DNA of 64,000 nt from a bacterium (GTDB taxonomy: Bacteria > Krumholzibacteriota > Krumholzibacteriia > JACNKJ01), in assembly GCA_024231955.1 (NCBI GenBank), contig JAAEPZ010000433.1, forward strand, positions 124,001 to 188,000, in the 5' to 3' direction. The notes below the pieces were generated by a model. That model ran no database searches. It saw only the letters and a list, made by a program, of their open reading frames with translations, and had not been told where the DNA came from. Positions within the stretch are counted from its first letter, which is position 1, and each line of letters starts with the position of its first letter. Made by a program: the position numbers and the translations under genes. Below, in pieces: positions 17,494 through 28,140 of this stretch.

Positions 17494-18207
17494 TCAGATC
17501 CCGAAGCGGACCATCACCGAGATGAAGGGGGCATTGTCGTCGGCGAAATCGAGCGCCTCGACGATTGCCGTATCACCCTCCAGCACCCAGTCGCCGCTTG
17601 TGAAATGGTAACCGCCCCGCACCAGTATGCCGACCCAGTGTGCGAGACGAACATCCACGCCGACGACGGGGCGGAGCATGATGAAGTTCTTGTGGCCCCG
17701 CACCCGCACGTTGATGGTGCCCGTACTGCCGTCGGTCTCCTCGACCAGAATCTCCGAACGTCCGCCACCGAGATCGACACCGGCCTCCAGGTAGAGTCGG
17801 CGGTGCAGAACGAAGATCCCCTTGGTGGAGAAATAGCCGGCCCCGTGAGACCATCTGGTGTAATTGAATCCCTGCTGACTCTCGGTGGAGCCGCCGTAGC
17901 CGCCGCCACCCAGGCCGACGAAGGTCCTGGCGCTGGAGCTGAGACCGAGCCAGCCGGCGCCCCCCCAGTAGAGGTCCTGATCGGGAATGGGCAGCAGACC
18001 CGCAATCTTCAGCGTGCTGTTCACATCCTTGAAATCGTGGGGGATCCAGACCATCATCGGCCCGCCGCCGGTGCCCGTGCCGGTCATCAGATCCTCTTCG
18101 AAATCGGACTCGTCCCAAAAGGGATCGTCCTCGAGGTCGGCGCATGCCGGCAACGCCAGCATCAGCATGAGGACCACGAGACACAATGTCCGTAAATACT
18201 TGCTCAT
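17494..18207 (-). CDS. Predicted outer-membrane protein, glycine-rich
   Basis: A 237-residue product with an N-terminal signal (LRTLCLVVLMLMLALPACA). ALPAC could be a lipobox or a normal cleavage site. The mature protein has an acidic start and then strands such as GWLGLSSSARTFVGLGGGGY, LYLEAGVDLGGG and WVGILVRGGYHFTSGDW, ending ISVMVRFGI, consistent with a small beta-barrel. I chose MSKYL at 18207 because it lies eight bases after AAGGAG; an ATG six bases earlier is too close to that site. No specific family recognised. Confidence 0.65.
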   Translation of the reverse strand: MSKYLRTLCLVVLMLMLALPACADLEDDPFWDESDFEEDLMTGTGTGGGPMMVWIPHDFKDVNSTLKIAGLLPIPDQDLYWGGAGWLGLSSSARTFVGLGGGGYGGSTESQQGFNYTRWSHGAGYFSTKGIFVLHRRLYLEAGVDLGGGRSEILVEETDGSTGTINVRVRGHKNFIMLRPVVGVDVRLAHWVGILVRGGYHFTSGDWVLEGDTAIVEALDFADDNAPFISVMVRFGI

Positions 18208-18287
18208 TTCCATCTCCTTGGATCGGCCAGGCAGGATTCGTGGGCCGTCGATCTGTAACGCAGATCGGGAACTTATGTTGCCGACAA

Positions 18288-19283
18288 TCAGCGGGTGTGG
18301 ATCTCCAGGATGTCCCCATCCCGGACCACATGCCCCCGCTCGACGGTCTGTCCGTCAAACTTACCAGATCCCCAGATTTTCGCCGAGGCGAAAGACTGCA
18401 GAAAATCCCTGTGCACCTTGCCGGCCACATCGAGCACCGTCGCGCCGATGGGCACCAGGTAGGGTGCCTTCATGTCCGGCGGTTTGCCGGGCACCTTGGT
18501 GTAGACACGCACCAGTTGGAGCAGATCGAACACCGAATGGGCAAACCCCTCAAGCCCCTGCTCCTCGCCGCACGAGATCACAACCCGCGGCCAACGCCCC
18601 CCCACCAGTTCGGTGATGAACTCGAGATTCACCGGCGCGTCGGGGTGATCGGCCTTATTGGCGATGAGCATCGTGCGCCGCTCATTGTGGGCGCTGAACT
18701 CATCCTCCGGATTCACCTCACTGACCAGACGCAAGCCGCGCTCCTCGAACCCACCCGCGATCATCTCCACCGCCTCGCAGCAATCGGGTGCGCCGAGATC
18801 GGCGACGAGCAGAACGGCGTCGGCCGCCCGCGCCTGGTCGAGGATCCAGTGCTCAAGCGGCACCTGCATGATGGGCGGCGTGTCCACGAGCTCAATGTTC
18901 ACATCCTCCCAGGTCATGATGCCCGGCTGGGGCAACGTGGTGCTGAAGGGATATTCCGCAACCACCGGCTCGGCGTTGGTCAACGTGTCGAGCAGGCTGC
19001 TCTTGCCGCAGTTGGGCGCCCCCACCAGGAGCACTTGCGGCGTTTCGCCATGGGGCACGAACCAGGGATTCGGGCCGCCCTTCTTGCTCTTCTTGCTTGT
19101 CTCGAGCTGCTCGTTCAGAGCCGAGAGCTTCTTGCGCAACTCGCCCCGAATCTTGTTCGTGGCCTTGTGGTGCGGCATGATCGCCATCATGTCCCGCAGA
19201 TGGGCGATCTTCTCGTTGATGTCCGTCGCAGCCTTGAACCGCTCTTCGGCCTTGTGATACTGCAGCGGCAAATTGGTCGGCAT
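18288..19283 (-). CDS. DRG/Obg-like GTPase with C-terminal TGS domain
   Basis: The 331-residue protein opens with a helical coiled segment (YHKAEERFKAATDINEKIAH) followed by a GTPase core: G1 GAPNCGKSS, G3 DTPP, G4 NKAD. The C-terminal 75 residues (VYTKVPGKPPDM, GATVLDVAGKVHRDFL, ERGHVVRDGDILEIHT) form a TGS domain. This layout is that of DRG/Rbg proteins, which bind ribosomes in eukaryotes and archaea; bacterial members are common but little studied. Start at 19283 follows GGGAG at good distance; a longer frame to 19310 lacks a ribosome site. It lies 92 bp after the CoA-transferase genes and may be co-transcribed, but no functional link is known. Confidence 0.85.
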   Translation of the reverse strand: MPTNLPLQYHKAEERFKAATDINEKIAHLRDMMAIMPHHKATNKIRGELRKKLSALNEQLETSKKSKKGGPNPWFVPHGETPQVLLVGAPNCGKSSLLDTLTNAEPVVAEYPFSTTLPQPGIMTWEDVNIELVDTPPIMQVPLEHWILDQARAADAVLLVADLGAPDCCEAVEMIAGGFEERGLRLVSEVNPEDEFSAHNERRTMLIANKADHPDAPVNLEFITELVGGRWPRVVISCGEEQGLEGFAHSVFDLLQLVRVYTKVPGKPPDMKAPYLVPIGATVLDVAGKVHRDFLQSFASAKIWGSGKFDGQTVERGHVVRDGDILEIHTR

Positions 19284-19375
19284 GATAAATCTCCCGCTGG
19301 ATGCCTCCACGCACCCATGCTCCTCCGGCAGGGCCGGGTTCCAAAACGGCGGAGCACCGGGGCCCCGCCGTCATT

Positions 19376-20140
19376 CTAGATATAAAGATGCTCCGGATCA
19401 ATCTCCTCCCGGAGAATCCGCAGCTCATCCTCGGTGGGCGGCTCGCTCTGCCCCACCTCATCGGGAACGATCAGCTCGAAACCGGTATTTTCGACCACCT
19501 GCTCCACGGTCACTCCGGGATTGGTGGAGATGAGCATCATCCGCTTGCTCTCCTCCTCGTAACCCAGCGTGGCGAGGTTGGTCACGACCCGATACGGTCC
19601 GGATTCGGGGAACAGTCCCGCCGCCTCGCGGGCGCCCGGTCCGGAGAGATATCCCGGGGTGGTCAGATAGTCGATCTTCTCGACGAAACGACGCGCATCA
19701 TGCTGCATGATCGCGATGGTCCGCCAGCAGAAGCTCCCCACGTCGTTGGCGCCGCCGCTGCCGGGCATCCGCACCTTGGGCTTGGCCTGATCGCCGATCA
19801 CTGTCGAATTGAGGTTGCCGTACATGTCGATCTGGGCGCCGCCGAGGAAACCATAGGTGATGAATCCGCGCGCGGCGGTCTCCATGATATCGCAGATCCC
19901 AGAAGCGACGGAGGCTCTGTAGAATGTCTTGGATTCACCCACGCCCCGCGGCAGATATTTCAGGCTGGAGCCGACTCCGCCGAACTCGAAGACGCTGACC
20001 AGGTTCGGCGCATAGAGCCTTTTGGCCAGTGCGGCCGCCAGCATGGGGACGCCGGTGCCGATGAAGGCGCTGGAGCGATCCTCCATGATGCGGGCCGAGA
20101 GACAGATCAAAAGCTCGGTGCCGTTGTATTTCAGTTCCAT
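19376..20140 (-). CDS. CoA-transferase family I, beta subunit (GctB-like)
   Basis: The 254-residue protein matches the beta subunit of glutaconate-type CoA-transferases: ELLICLSARIMEDRSSAFIG at the N-terminus, the glutamate-containing segment SVFEFGGVGSSL that fits the catalytic glutamate region, and FLGGAQIDMYGNLNSTVIG with GSGGANDVG for CoA binding. With the alpha subunit it would move CoA between an acyl-CoA and a carboxylic acid. The acid is unknown; relatives act on glutaconate, 3-oxoadipate or cholesterol-ring intermediates. It starts 3 bp after the alpha subunit gene. Confidence 0.85.
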   Translation of the reverse strand: MELKYNGTELLICLSARIMEDRSSAFIGTGVPMLAAALAKRLYAPNLVSVFEFGGVGSSLKYLPRGVGESKTFYRASVASGICDIMETAARGFITYGFLGGAQIDMYGNLNSTVIGDQAKPKVRMPGSGGANDVGSFCWRTIAIMQHDARRFVEKIDYLTTPGYLSGPGAREAAGLFPESGPYRVVTNLATLGYEEESKRMMLISTNPGVTVEQVVENTGFELIVPDEVGQSEPPTEDELRILREEIDPEHLYI

Positions 20141-20143
20141 GGT

Positions 20144-21118
20144 CTACCTCCCCACCGAAAGAGCTCGTAGTTCCTTCAACTTCTCTTCGCCGCCGACAAG
20201 TTCGATATAGGCGGCATGATCGGGTACGTTGCGGATGTACTTGTCCAGGTAATCGGAGGCACCCTCCTCGGTCTTCGTCACCTGGAGCCACTCCATGATT
20301 CCGGGCTCATCACGACCATAGAGGTAGGGCATCTCACCGGGATGGCTGCCGAAGGGTGCGTGAACCACCGCATCGACATGGTAGTAGGGTATGACGTTGC
20401 GATCGGGATACTTGAGGATCTCCTCGTTGTCCACGATCTCCTCGGCGCTGATCACCAGTTTCTTGCTCGCACGGGCCATCTCCAGGGCGAAACCGCTGAT
20501 CCCCTCGAGCATGCAGTTGCCGTACTGGTCGGCCTTGTGCACGTGGATGACGCCGCAGTCGAGGATCAGGGCGGGCAGGAGCATGACCCGGTCACCGGTG
20601 AAGGGGCACTCAGCCACCTTGCCGGCCGAGTACTTGAAGGTGTCGGTGCCGAGCATGCTGCGGATGGGCAGATAGGATACGCCCATGGCGGCGGCCTTGA
20701 AGCGCCAGGCCAGTGCGGCGTTGCTCCACTCGACCATCTTCACACCCTGCTTCTCGGCGGCCCGGCGGAGCACCGGTGAGAGACCGTGAACCTCGTAACC
20801 GACATATGTGATGTCCATGGCCTCCACCATGCCGGCGGCGAGCAGGAAATCCACATCCTGCAGACCCTGGCCGGCCAGCCGCAGATTCTTGCGCCCCTGA
20901 CGTACCAATTCCCGCACCAGACTCAAAGGGGCGCGGCAGGTGCCGTAGAGCTCGAACCCGACATAGTCCCCGTCGGAGACGAACCGCTCCATGGCCTCTT
21001 TCTCACTCATGAGCTTGCTCTCCAGGGCCATGGACTTGTTCTCACGGTTCCATTTACGGAGACCGTCAATATCCGGCGGCTGGATCAGGTCATAGAGTCC
21101 GCTCTCCAGAATCTCCAT
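20144..21118 (-). CDS. CoA-transferase family I, alpha subunit (GctA-like)
   Basis: A 324-residue partner of the beta subunit. Typical text: SEKEAMERFVSDGDYVGFEL, LIRQ-type helix replaced by LVRELVRQGRKNLRLAGQG, then DITYVGYEVHGLSPVLRRA and VIHVHKADQYGNCMLEG. The first 40 residues are a helical extension. Start at 21118 (MEILESG) follows AAGGGGG seven bases upstream; a frame extending to 21268 has no family similarity. The pair may feed acyl-CoA to the Buk-Ptb fusion elsewhere in the window, which is only an inference. Confidence 0.85.
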   Translation of the reverse strand: MEILESGLYDLIQPPDIDGLRKWNRENKSMALESKLMSEKEAMERFVSDGDYVGFELYGTCRAPLSLVRELVRQGRKNLRLAGQGLQDVDFLLAAGMVEAMDITYVGYEVHGLSPVLRRAAEKQGVKMVEWSNAALAWRFKAAAMGVSYLPIRSMLGTDTFKYSAGKVAECPFTGDRVMLLPALILDCGVIHVHKADQYGNCMLEGISGFALEMARASKKLVISAEEIVDNEEILKYPDRNVIPYYHVDAVVHAPFGSHPGEMPYLYGRDEPGIMEWLQVTKTEEGASDYLDKYIRNVPDHAAYIELVGGEEKLKELRALSVGR

Positions 21119-22892
<1,774 letters not shown>

Positions 22893-22916
22893 CTGCAAAA
22901 CCCGCTGATGACACGA

Positions 22917-22950
22917 AGGGCGGAGCGCTTGACGCTCCGCCCTTTTTTTT
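22917..22950 (+). terminator. Intrinsic terminator of gdhA
   Basis: AGGGCGGAGCG, a 5-base loop and CGCTCCGCCCT form a perfect 11-bp stem followed by a run of T, 25 bp after the stop codon. Confidence 0.95.
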
Positions 22951-22968
22951 ACGTCTCCCGCTACGGAT

Positions 22969-25932
22969 TCAATCCTTGGGACGCAATACAATCCCTCTGC
23001 CCGTTTTCCCGTCCAGATAGATCTCGATGGGATCACTCAGACGAAGATGCCTGAGCCACCGGGTCTCCTCTATACAGGGTTGAGCCGCCAGCCAGTCCAT
23101 GTCCAGGCAGGAATCGGTCGATCCCCCGGACACCGTGAAATAGGCGACTTCGAACGACGTGAGATTGTGGAAGAAGTGGCTGCCCTGGGAGGGCTCCACC
23201 TTGATGTCGGCCATCTGCGTCTCCACGATGGCCCGCGCCCAGGAGATATCGCTCCAAGCCACCGGGATGCCCAGCCAGCGATCCCTTGAGCCCCAGCGTC
23301 CGGGGCCGATCAGGAGATAGGGACATCCGGCTGCGGCCATCTTCACGTTGAGATCCCGGATCTGAACCGCCACCTCCGGAGTGTAGGTCCGGTCGAAAGT
23401 CTCCGGATTCACCACGATGATATCGCGAATCCCCTCGATGGTCCCGTTGCCCAGGGCGCCCTCCGTGGAGATGAGTATTCTATCCGTATCATCGGCGATC
23501 TCGGCCAGATCAACCTCCTCACGCCCAACCACCAGAGGGCGGATCTGCAGGATGGCAAACTCCTTGGGCAGGCCGAATGACGGCTCCGGATTGGCGGCGA
23601 ACTCGATCTCGACCGGCGCGGCCATCCCCAGACTGCCCAGCTCCAGAATTTCCCGCAGCAGGCCGGCAAGGGGGAAACTTGCCCCCTTGAGCACTCCGGC
23701 CATGGACACCAACCTGACACCGGGACGGGAGATGCCGTCATAGACGGCATTGTTGTCGGGCATGAAGACCGACCCCACGAGATTCAGGGTGCCGTCCCCC
23801 TCGGCGATATCCAGCCCCAGGCGAATCATGGCGGCATTGCCGTCCATCGTTGCGTACACCTCCGGACGGCTCAGATCCATCGCCCAGAATTCCCGCTGCG
23901 AGTACCGGAGAAAATCGTCCACGCAACCGAACTGGGGCAGGTTGCGCGGATGGTGCGGCGAAAACCAGAGGCTCCGCTCCCCCTCCGCCACCGACTTGCC
24001 GTGTCCCAGCACAATCGACGCAGCTCCCTCCTCGGCCTTCGAGCCGAAAACCGGGTAGAAGTTGTAGGATTGAGCCGTGCCCGCGATGCCGGGGTAGATT
24101 CGATCATCGTACTGCCGCCCCACGATCTGCTGGAGAATAACGGCCATCTTCTCCTCTTCGATCCGATTGTTGGTGGCCTGGAGATAGGCTTTGGCGCCGC
24201 AGTAATAGGTCGAGGCGTATACCAGCTTGATCGCATGGGCCAGTTGGTCGAGGCGAATGCTGTCATCGGCGTGATTGTTGGGCAGCATGTGACTCGTGTA
24301 GACACCCGCGAACGGCTGATGCTGTGAATCCTCCAGGAGGCTTGATGAACGCACCGCCAGGGGGTAGCGCACCTCGGCGAGCAGGGCGCTCAGATCGTCC
24401 ATCACATCGACGGGCAGCTCCGCCTTGATGAAGGCCGCGGTGATCTCATCGTCGGTATGATCGCTCAGAGCGATACCCAGGAGGCTGTTCTCCTCCATGA
24501 ACCGGTCGAAGATATCTGTGGCCAGTACCGCACTGGCGGGCACAAAGACCCGCAACCCCTCGAAATCAGCCTTGAGATCATAGCGTGTCAACAGTGCGTT
24601 GACGAACGCCAACCCTCGCCCCTTGCCGCCCAGCGAACCGGCGCCGATCCTGACGAAATCACTGCTGAAATCAAGTACCCGCTTGCGGGAGAATTCCGCA
24701 ATGCGTCCCCGATGGAGCAGTTCGCGATACTCCTTGACCGTATCCAGCAGGTAACGCCGCATGGTGTCGACATCTTCGAATTGACTGACATTGATTGGTC
24801 GAATGTGTTTGGCCAGTTCAAATTCGGTACGCGCCATGAACCAGTTGGAAAAATGATTCCGGGTCGCGTGGTAATGCAGACATTCACCGGGCACGGAGCG
24901 CATCATGCGGATCATCTCGGAGAGATCGGTTGCAGTACCCACCCGTTTCCCGGAGGGGAGCATGAAGATGAAGTCACCGAAACCCAGATTCGCCTTCATG
25001 AAACCACGCAGCTCCTTGAGCAGCGTCGGCGATTGCTTGTAAAGGAAGGAGACGCCGAGGGTGTTGGCGTCGTGGAGGCGACCCTCGTCCGAGGACTGCA
25101 TCAAAACGGGCATGTCCGGATCCAGGGATCGGATCAACCTCGTCAGCTCCACTCCAGCCTGAGCATTACTCTCGCCCGCCATGCTGAAACGGCAATCGGT
25201 GATCACCCCGAGCATCGAATCCCGATAAAGCTGGAACAGATTGTCGGCCTCTTCGAAATCCTCGGCCAACAGGATCTTCGGACGGGCACGCATCCGCATG
25301 AGTTTGTCCATCAGATCCAGACTGTCATCCATCAGCGCCTGTGTCTGACGCATGACCTCCGTGTAGATGATCGGCAGGTAACTGGAGTAGAAGCGAACCG
25401 AATTCTCGACCAGCAGCAGACAACGAACGGAACTCTCGTTCGTATCGTTCGCGATATTGGCCGCATCCTCCATGAGCTTGATGATCGCGAGAATGATCCG
25501 GACATCTCCCCGCCAGATGAAAATGCGATCGATGGCGGGCCGGAGCTCCTCCACATTAATAAAGGCCAGTTCGCGGGGATTGTAGACCATGAGGACGATC
25601 GGAATATCCGCGCACTCCGCCTTCGCCCGTTCACCGAATTCACGTACGCTCATATCCCCCAGACGGGACATCGTGATCACCAGATCGAAACGGCGCTCCT
25701 GCATGGCGGTCAGGGCGTCCTCGGCCGACGATACGCGGGTCACGAGCGGCGCGGCGGTCAGATTGAGTTGAGTATATTCGCCAAGCAACAGTTCGGAGAG
25801 ATGGCCATCCTGCTCGACGATAAAGGAATCATAGAGGCTGGCGACCAGCAGAATATCGCGAATGCGGTAGCGCATCAGACGATCAAAACCGGAGAAACTG
25901 AATGAGTGATCCAACGCATCTCGGGTCATCAC
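22969..25932 (-). CDS. Tandem receiver-like domains fused to a PEP/pyruvate-binding (PPDK N-terminal) domain
   Basis: The 987-residue protein begins with a CheY-like fold (about 26-150: IRDILLVASLYDSFIVEQDG, FDLVITMSRLGDMS) and a second one (about 218-345: RPKILLAEDFEEADNLFQLY, TDCRF, DMPVLMQSSDEGRLHDANTL). The first has lost the phospho-acceptor aspartate position. From about 430 on it resembles the ATP-grasp and PEP/pyruvate-binding part of pyruvate phosphate dikinase: GSLGGKGRGLAFVNALL, LAVRSSSLLEDSQHQPFAGV, ILQQIVGRQY, FAILQIRPLV. A C-terminal segment (GPGRWGSRDRWLGIPVAW) follows. The swivelling phosphohistidine domain and the PEP-utilising barrel are absent, so it cannot act as a full dikinase. 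Probably a phosphotransfer or regulatory protein. It lies divergent to the cytidylate-kinase-like gene. Confidence 0.8.
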   Translation of the reverse strand: MMTRDALDHSFSFSGFDRLMRYRIRDILLVASLYDSFIVEQDGHLSELLLGEYTQLNLTAAPLVTRVSSAEDALTAMQERRFDLVITMSRLGDMSVREFGERAKAECADIPIVLMVYNPRELAFINVEELRPAIDRIFIWRGDVRIILAIIKLMEDAANIANDTNESSVRCLLLVENSVRFYSSYLPIIYTEVMRQTQALMDDSLDLMDKLMRMRARPKILLAEDFEEADNLFQLYRDSMLGVITDCRFSMAGESNAQAGVELTRLIRSLDPDMPVLMQSSDEGRLHDANTLGVSFLYKQSPTLLKELRGFMKANLGFGDFIFMLPSGKRVGTATDLSEMIRMMRSVPGECLHYHATRNHFSNWFMARTEFELAKHIRPINVSQFEDVDTMRRYLLDTVKEYRELLHRGRIAEFSRKRVLDFSSDFVRIGAGSLGGKGRGLAFVNALLTRYDLKADFEGLRVFVPASAVLATDIFDRFMEENSLLGIALSDHTDDEITAAFIKAELPVDVMDDLSALLAEVRYPLAVRSSSLLEDSQHQPFAGVYTSHMLPNNHADDSIRLDQLAHAIKLVYASTYYCGAKAYLQATNNRIEEEKMAVILQQIVGRQYDDRIYPGIAGTAQSYNFYPVFGSKAEEGAASIVLGHGKSVAEGERSLWFSPHHPRNLPQFGCVDDFLRYSQREFWAMDLSRPEVYATMDGNAAMIRLGLDIAEGDGTLNLVGSVFMPDNNAVYDGISRPGVRLVSMAGVLKGASFPLAGLLREILELGSLGMAAPVEIEFAANPEPSFGLPKEFAILQIRPLVVGREEVDLAEIADDTDRILISTEGALGNGTIEGIRDIIVVNPETFDRTYTPEVAVQIRDLNVKMAAAGCPYLLIGPGRWGSRDRWLGIPVAWSDISWARAIVETQMADIKVEPSQGSHFFHNLTSFEVAYFTVSGGSTDSCLDMDWLAAQPCIEETRWLRHLRLSDPIEIYLDGKTGRGIVLRPKD

Positions 25933-25999
25933 AGCCCCCTGTTCAGGTCCATGTCGATTCTCTTATGCGGAATAGACATGATGCCACTCTTCCAGACTC

Positions 26000-26027
26000 T
26001 TGCCAAGTCCTGGAGTGCGTCTAGACT
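26000..26027 (+). promoter_or_regulatory. Candidate promoter of the cytidylate-kinase-like gene
   Basis: TTGCCA, a 16-bp spacer and TAGACT end 26 bp before the start codon in the 121-bp divergent region. Confidence 0.4.
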
Positions 26028-26053
26028 TGAAGCAGGACCAAAAGGGGGGGATC

Positions 26054-26791
26054 ATGGCCAATATCAGCAATCCCAAGGTGACCAAGATCGTCAGCAAGCA
26101 CCTGCAGAATTGGGAAATCAGACGGAACATCGAGCAACGACAACATATGACAAGGGGCAATGTGCAGATGATCGGACCCTACATCACGATCAGCCGCCTG
26201 CCCTACTGCAGCGGAACGGAGGTGGCCCGACAGGTGGCGGATGAGATGGGCTGGGAGTTTTTCGACAAAGATATTGTCGATCACATCGCCGCCGACGCCA
26301 ATACTCTCACCAATTTCGTCACCAGCCTTGATGAGAAGTGCCGCAAATCCATGGACGATTACATCCAGACAACCATTGATGTCAATTCTCTCGGCCATAT
26401 GGCCTATCTGCGTCACCTCAAGAGGGTGATCATGACTCTCGCCATTCATGGGCGCGTTGTGATTCTGGGCAGGGGCGCCAACTTCATTCTCCCCCGGAAA
26501 CGGGGGTTGCGCGTGAAGCTGACCTCGAAGCTCCAGAATCGCGTGCAACGGCTCATGGAGGCCGAGCAACTGACAAGGTCCGTTGCCGAGTCACAGATAA
26601 AGCAACTGGACAAGCAACACAGCAAGTTCCTGACCACCCACTTCAACATTGACGCTTCGGATATCACCCAGAATCTCGACATGATCCTCAACATGGACAG
26701 CATGACGATTGGGCAGGCGTCTACAATCATCGCCAGCAGCGCCCGCAAACTCAAACCGCTACAACCTCAGAGTCTTCACGCCGGAGCCTGA
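26054..26791 (+). CDS. Cytidylate kinase-like family protein
   Basis: A 245-residue protein of the cytidylate-kinase-like group that is distinct from housekeeping Cmk. A short N-terminal helix precedes the nucleotide-binding motif ITISRLPYCSGTEVARQVAD (relatives have ISRxxGSGGxxIA), followed by EFFDKDIVDHIA, GRVVILGRGANFIL and the lid region LTRSVAESQIKQLDKQHSKF with an arginine/lysine-rich helix. Substrate of this group is not established. Ribosome site AAAGGGGGGG before ATG at 26054; a longer frame to 26000 runs over the promoter. The gene stands alone. Confidence 0.75.
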   Translation: MANISNPKVTKIVSKHLQNWEIRRNIEQRQHMTRGNVQMIGPYITISRLPYCSGTEVARQVADEMGWEFFDKDIVDHIAADANTLTNFVTSLDEKCRKSMDDYIQTTIDVNSLGHMAYLRHLKRVIMTLAIHGRVVILGRGANFILPRKRGLRVKLTSKLQNRVQRLMEAEQLTRSVAESQIKQLDKQHSKFLTTHFNIDASDITQNLDMILNMDSMTIGQASTIIASSARKLKPLQPQSLHAGA

Positions 26792-26800
26792 TCCGAAACA

Positions 26801-26836
26801 GATGAATCCGCCCCACCTGTGTGGGTCGGATTCATC
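26801..26836 (+). terminator. Hairpin after the cytidylate-kinase-like gene
   Basis: GATGAATCCG and CGGATTCATC make a perfect 10-bp outer stem, with CCCAC/GTGGG inside. No T-run follows, so it may end transcription only in part. Confidence 0.5.
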
Positions 26837-26852
26837 CTCGCCGGAATATCTC

Positions 26853-26880
26853 TTGTGAACCCGGGCAACATGTATAGAAT
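26853..26880 (+). promoter_or_regulatory. Candidate promoter of the glycosyltransferase gene
   Basis: TTGTGA, a 16-bp spacer and TAGAAT end 42 bp before the start codon. Confidence 0.4.
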
Positions 26881-26922
26881 GCCGAAGGACGCGGGTCATC
26901 CACCCGCGCCGGGGAGGGTGGA

Positions 26923-28041
26923 TTGAACCGCACAAGGATCCTGCACATCATTACGCAGCTGGATGTCGGCGGCGCCGAGCGTCAGTTGCTCAACCTCTGC
27001 GATCAGCTTCCTCCCGATCGTTACGAGTGCGGGATCGTGACCCTTGCCGGGCGGGACACGTTGGCCCCCGAGTTCGCGACGCGGGGAGTTACCGTGTGCC
27101 GTCTCGATCGGCCAAGCACGGGTGGCCCCATAGGTCAAATGATCGCACTCATACGCTTCATCCGCGCCTGGCGACCCGATATCCTCCAAACCTGGTTGCT
27201 CAAGGCCAATCATGTCGGACGGATAGCAGCCGCCTTGGCCGGTCAGCAGCCTGTGATCGCCAGCTATCGCGATATCGGGTTCGATGCCGGTTCGGGCGAC
27301 ACTCTGCTGGACCAGCTGCTTGATCCCGGCACCCACCTGATCCTGCACAACTCCCGACGCGGGCGCCGAGCCCTCCTGGAGCGGGTGCGGGGAACCGGCG
27401 CCGATCGTCATCAGGTTCTGGTCAACGGCATCGATTGCGATTCATTGACTCCGTCCCCCGACATCCGGGGTGAGGTTCGCGCGGAGATGGGTCTGAGCGA
27501 TGAGACCCCCGTCGTGATCATGGTGGCGCGGCTGCACGCGGTCAAGGATCCCCACCTGTTCATCGAGGCGGCGCGACGGGTTCGCGCCAACTGGCCCGCC
27601 GCCCGTTTCTGGCTGGTCGGCGGCGGTCCCATGGAGAGCGAACTGCGAGAGCTTCTGGGTGCGGAGCCGGACGAGGGGATCTGGCTGTCCGGCGAACGAA
27701 GTGACGTGCCCCGCCTGCTGGCGGCTGCAGATATCTCGCTGCTGACCAGCAGCAGCGAAGGGCTCTCCAACTCGATCCTGGAGGCGATGAGCTGCGGACT
27801 GCCCGCACTGGCCACGGATGTCGGAGGCAACGGGGAGCTGGTTCAGGACGGCGTCAACGGTTACATCTTCCGGGAACGGACAGCTGCCTGCATCGCGGCC
27901 ACAATAGAGAAACTGCTCGCCGAACCGGAAAAAGCCGCAGCGATGGGACGCGCCGGCAGGCGGATTGCCCGTGAGACCTACTCTCTCGCCCATCTGGGCC
28001 GACGCGCCGCCTCTTTCTACGAGCGCGTCCTGGCGCGCTAA
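26923..28041 (+). CDS. Glycosyltransferase family 4
   Basis: A 372-residue two-Rossmann (GT-B) enzyme. The N-terminal half begins with the acceptor-side loop ILHIITQLDVGGAERQLLNL. The C-terminal half holds the donor site: VIMVARLHAVKDPHLFIEAA, FWLVGGGPMESELREL, GIWLSGERSDVPRLLAAADI and the EX7E motif in SSSEGLSNSILEAMSCGLPA. It transfers a sugar from a nucleotide sugar to a glycan or lipid, probably for a surface polysaccharide; donor and acceptor are unknown. The start is TTG at 26923, set by ribosome site GGGAGG; no ATG is suitable. No other polysaccharide genes are nearby. Confidence 0.9.
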   Translation: MNRTRILHIITQLDVGGAERQLLNLCDQLPPDRYECGIVTLAGRDTLAPEFATRGVTVCRLDRPSTGGPIGQMIALIRFIRAWRPDILQTWLLKANHVGRIAAALAGQQPVIASYRDIGFDAGSGDTLLDQLLDPGTHLILHNSRRGRRALLERVRGTGADRHQVLVNGIDCDSLTPSPDIRGEVRAEMGLSDETPVVIMVARLHAVKDPHLFIEAARRVRANWPAARFWLVGGGPMESELRELLGAEPDEGIWLSGERSDVPRLLAAADISLLTSSSEGLSNSILEAMSCGLPALATDVGGNGELVQDGVNGYIFRERTAACIAATIEKLLAEPEKAAAMGRAGRRIARETYSLAHLGRRAASFYERVLAR

Positions 28042-28093
28042 CCGATCGGCCCAGACCTCCATGGCCAAACGCGATACCTGCGGGCACGGAAAA

Positions 28094-28117
28094 GGGCCGA
28101 ACGGCTCCGTTCGACCC
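28094..28117. terminator. Hairpin between convergent genes
   Basis: GGGCCGAAC and GTTCGACCC pair except for one mismatch, between the ends of the glycosyltransferase and phoU-like genes. It could act in both directions. Confidence 0.5.
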
Positions 28118-28140
28118 TCATTCGGCACTAGAGCCGGATA

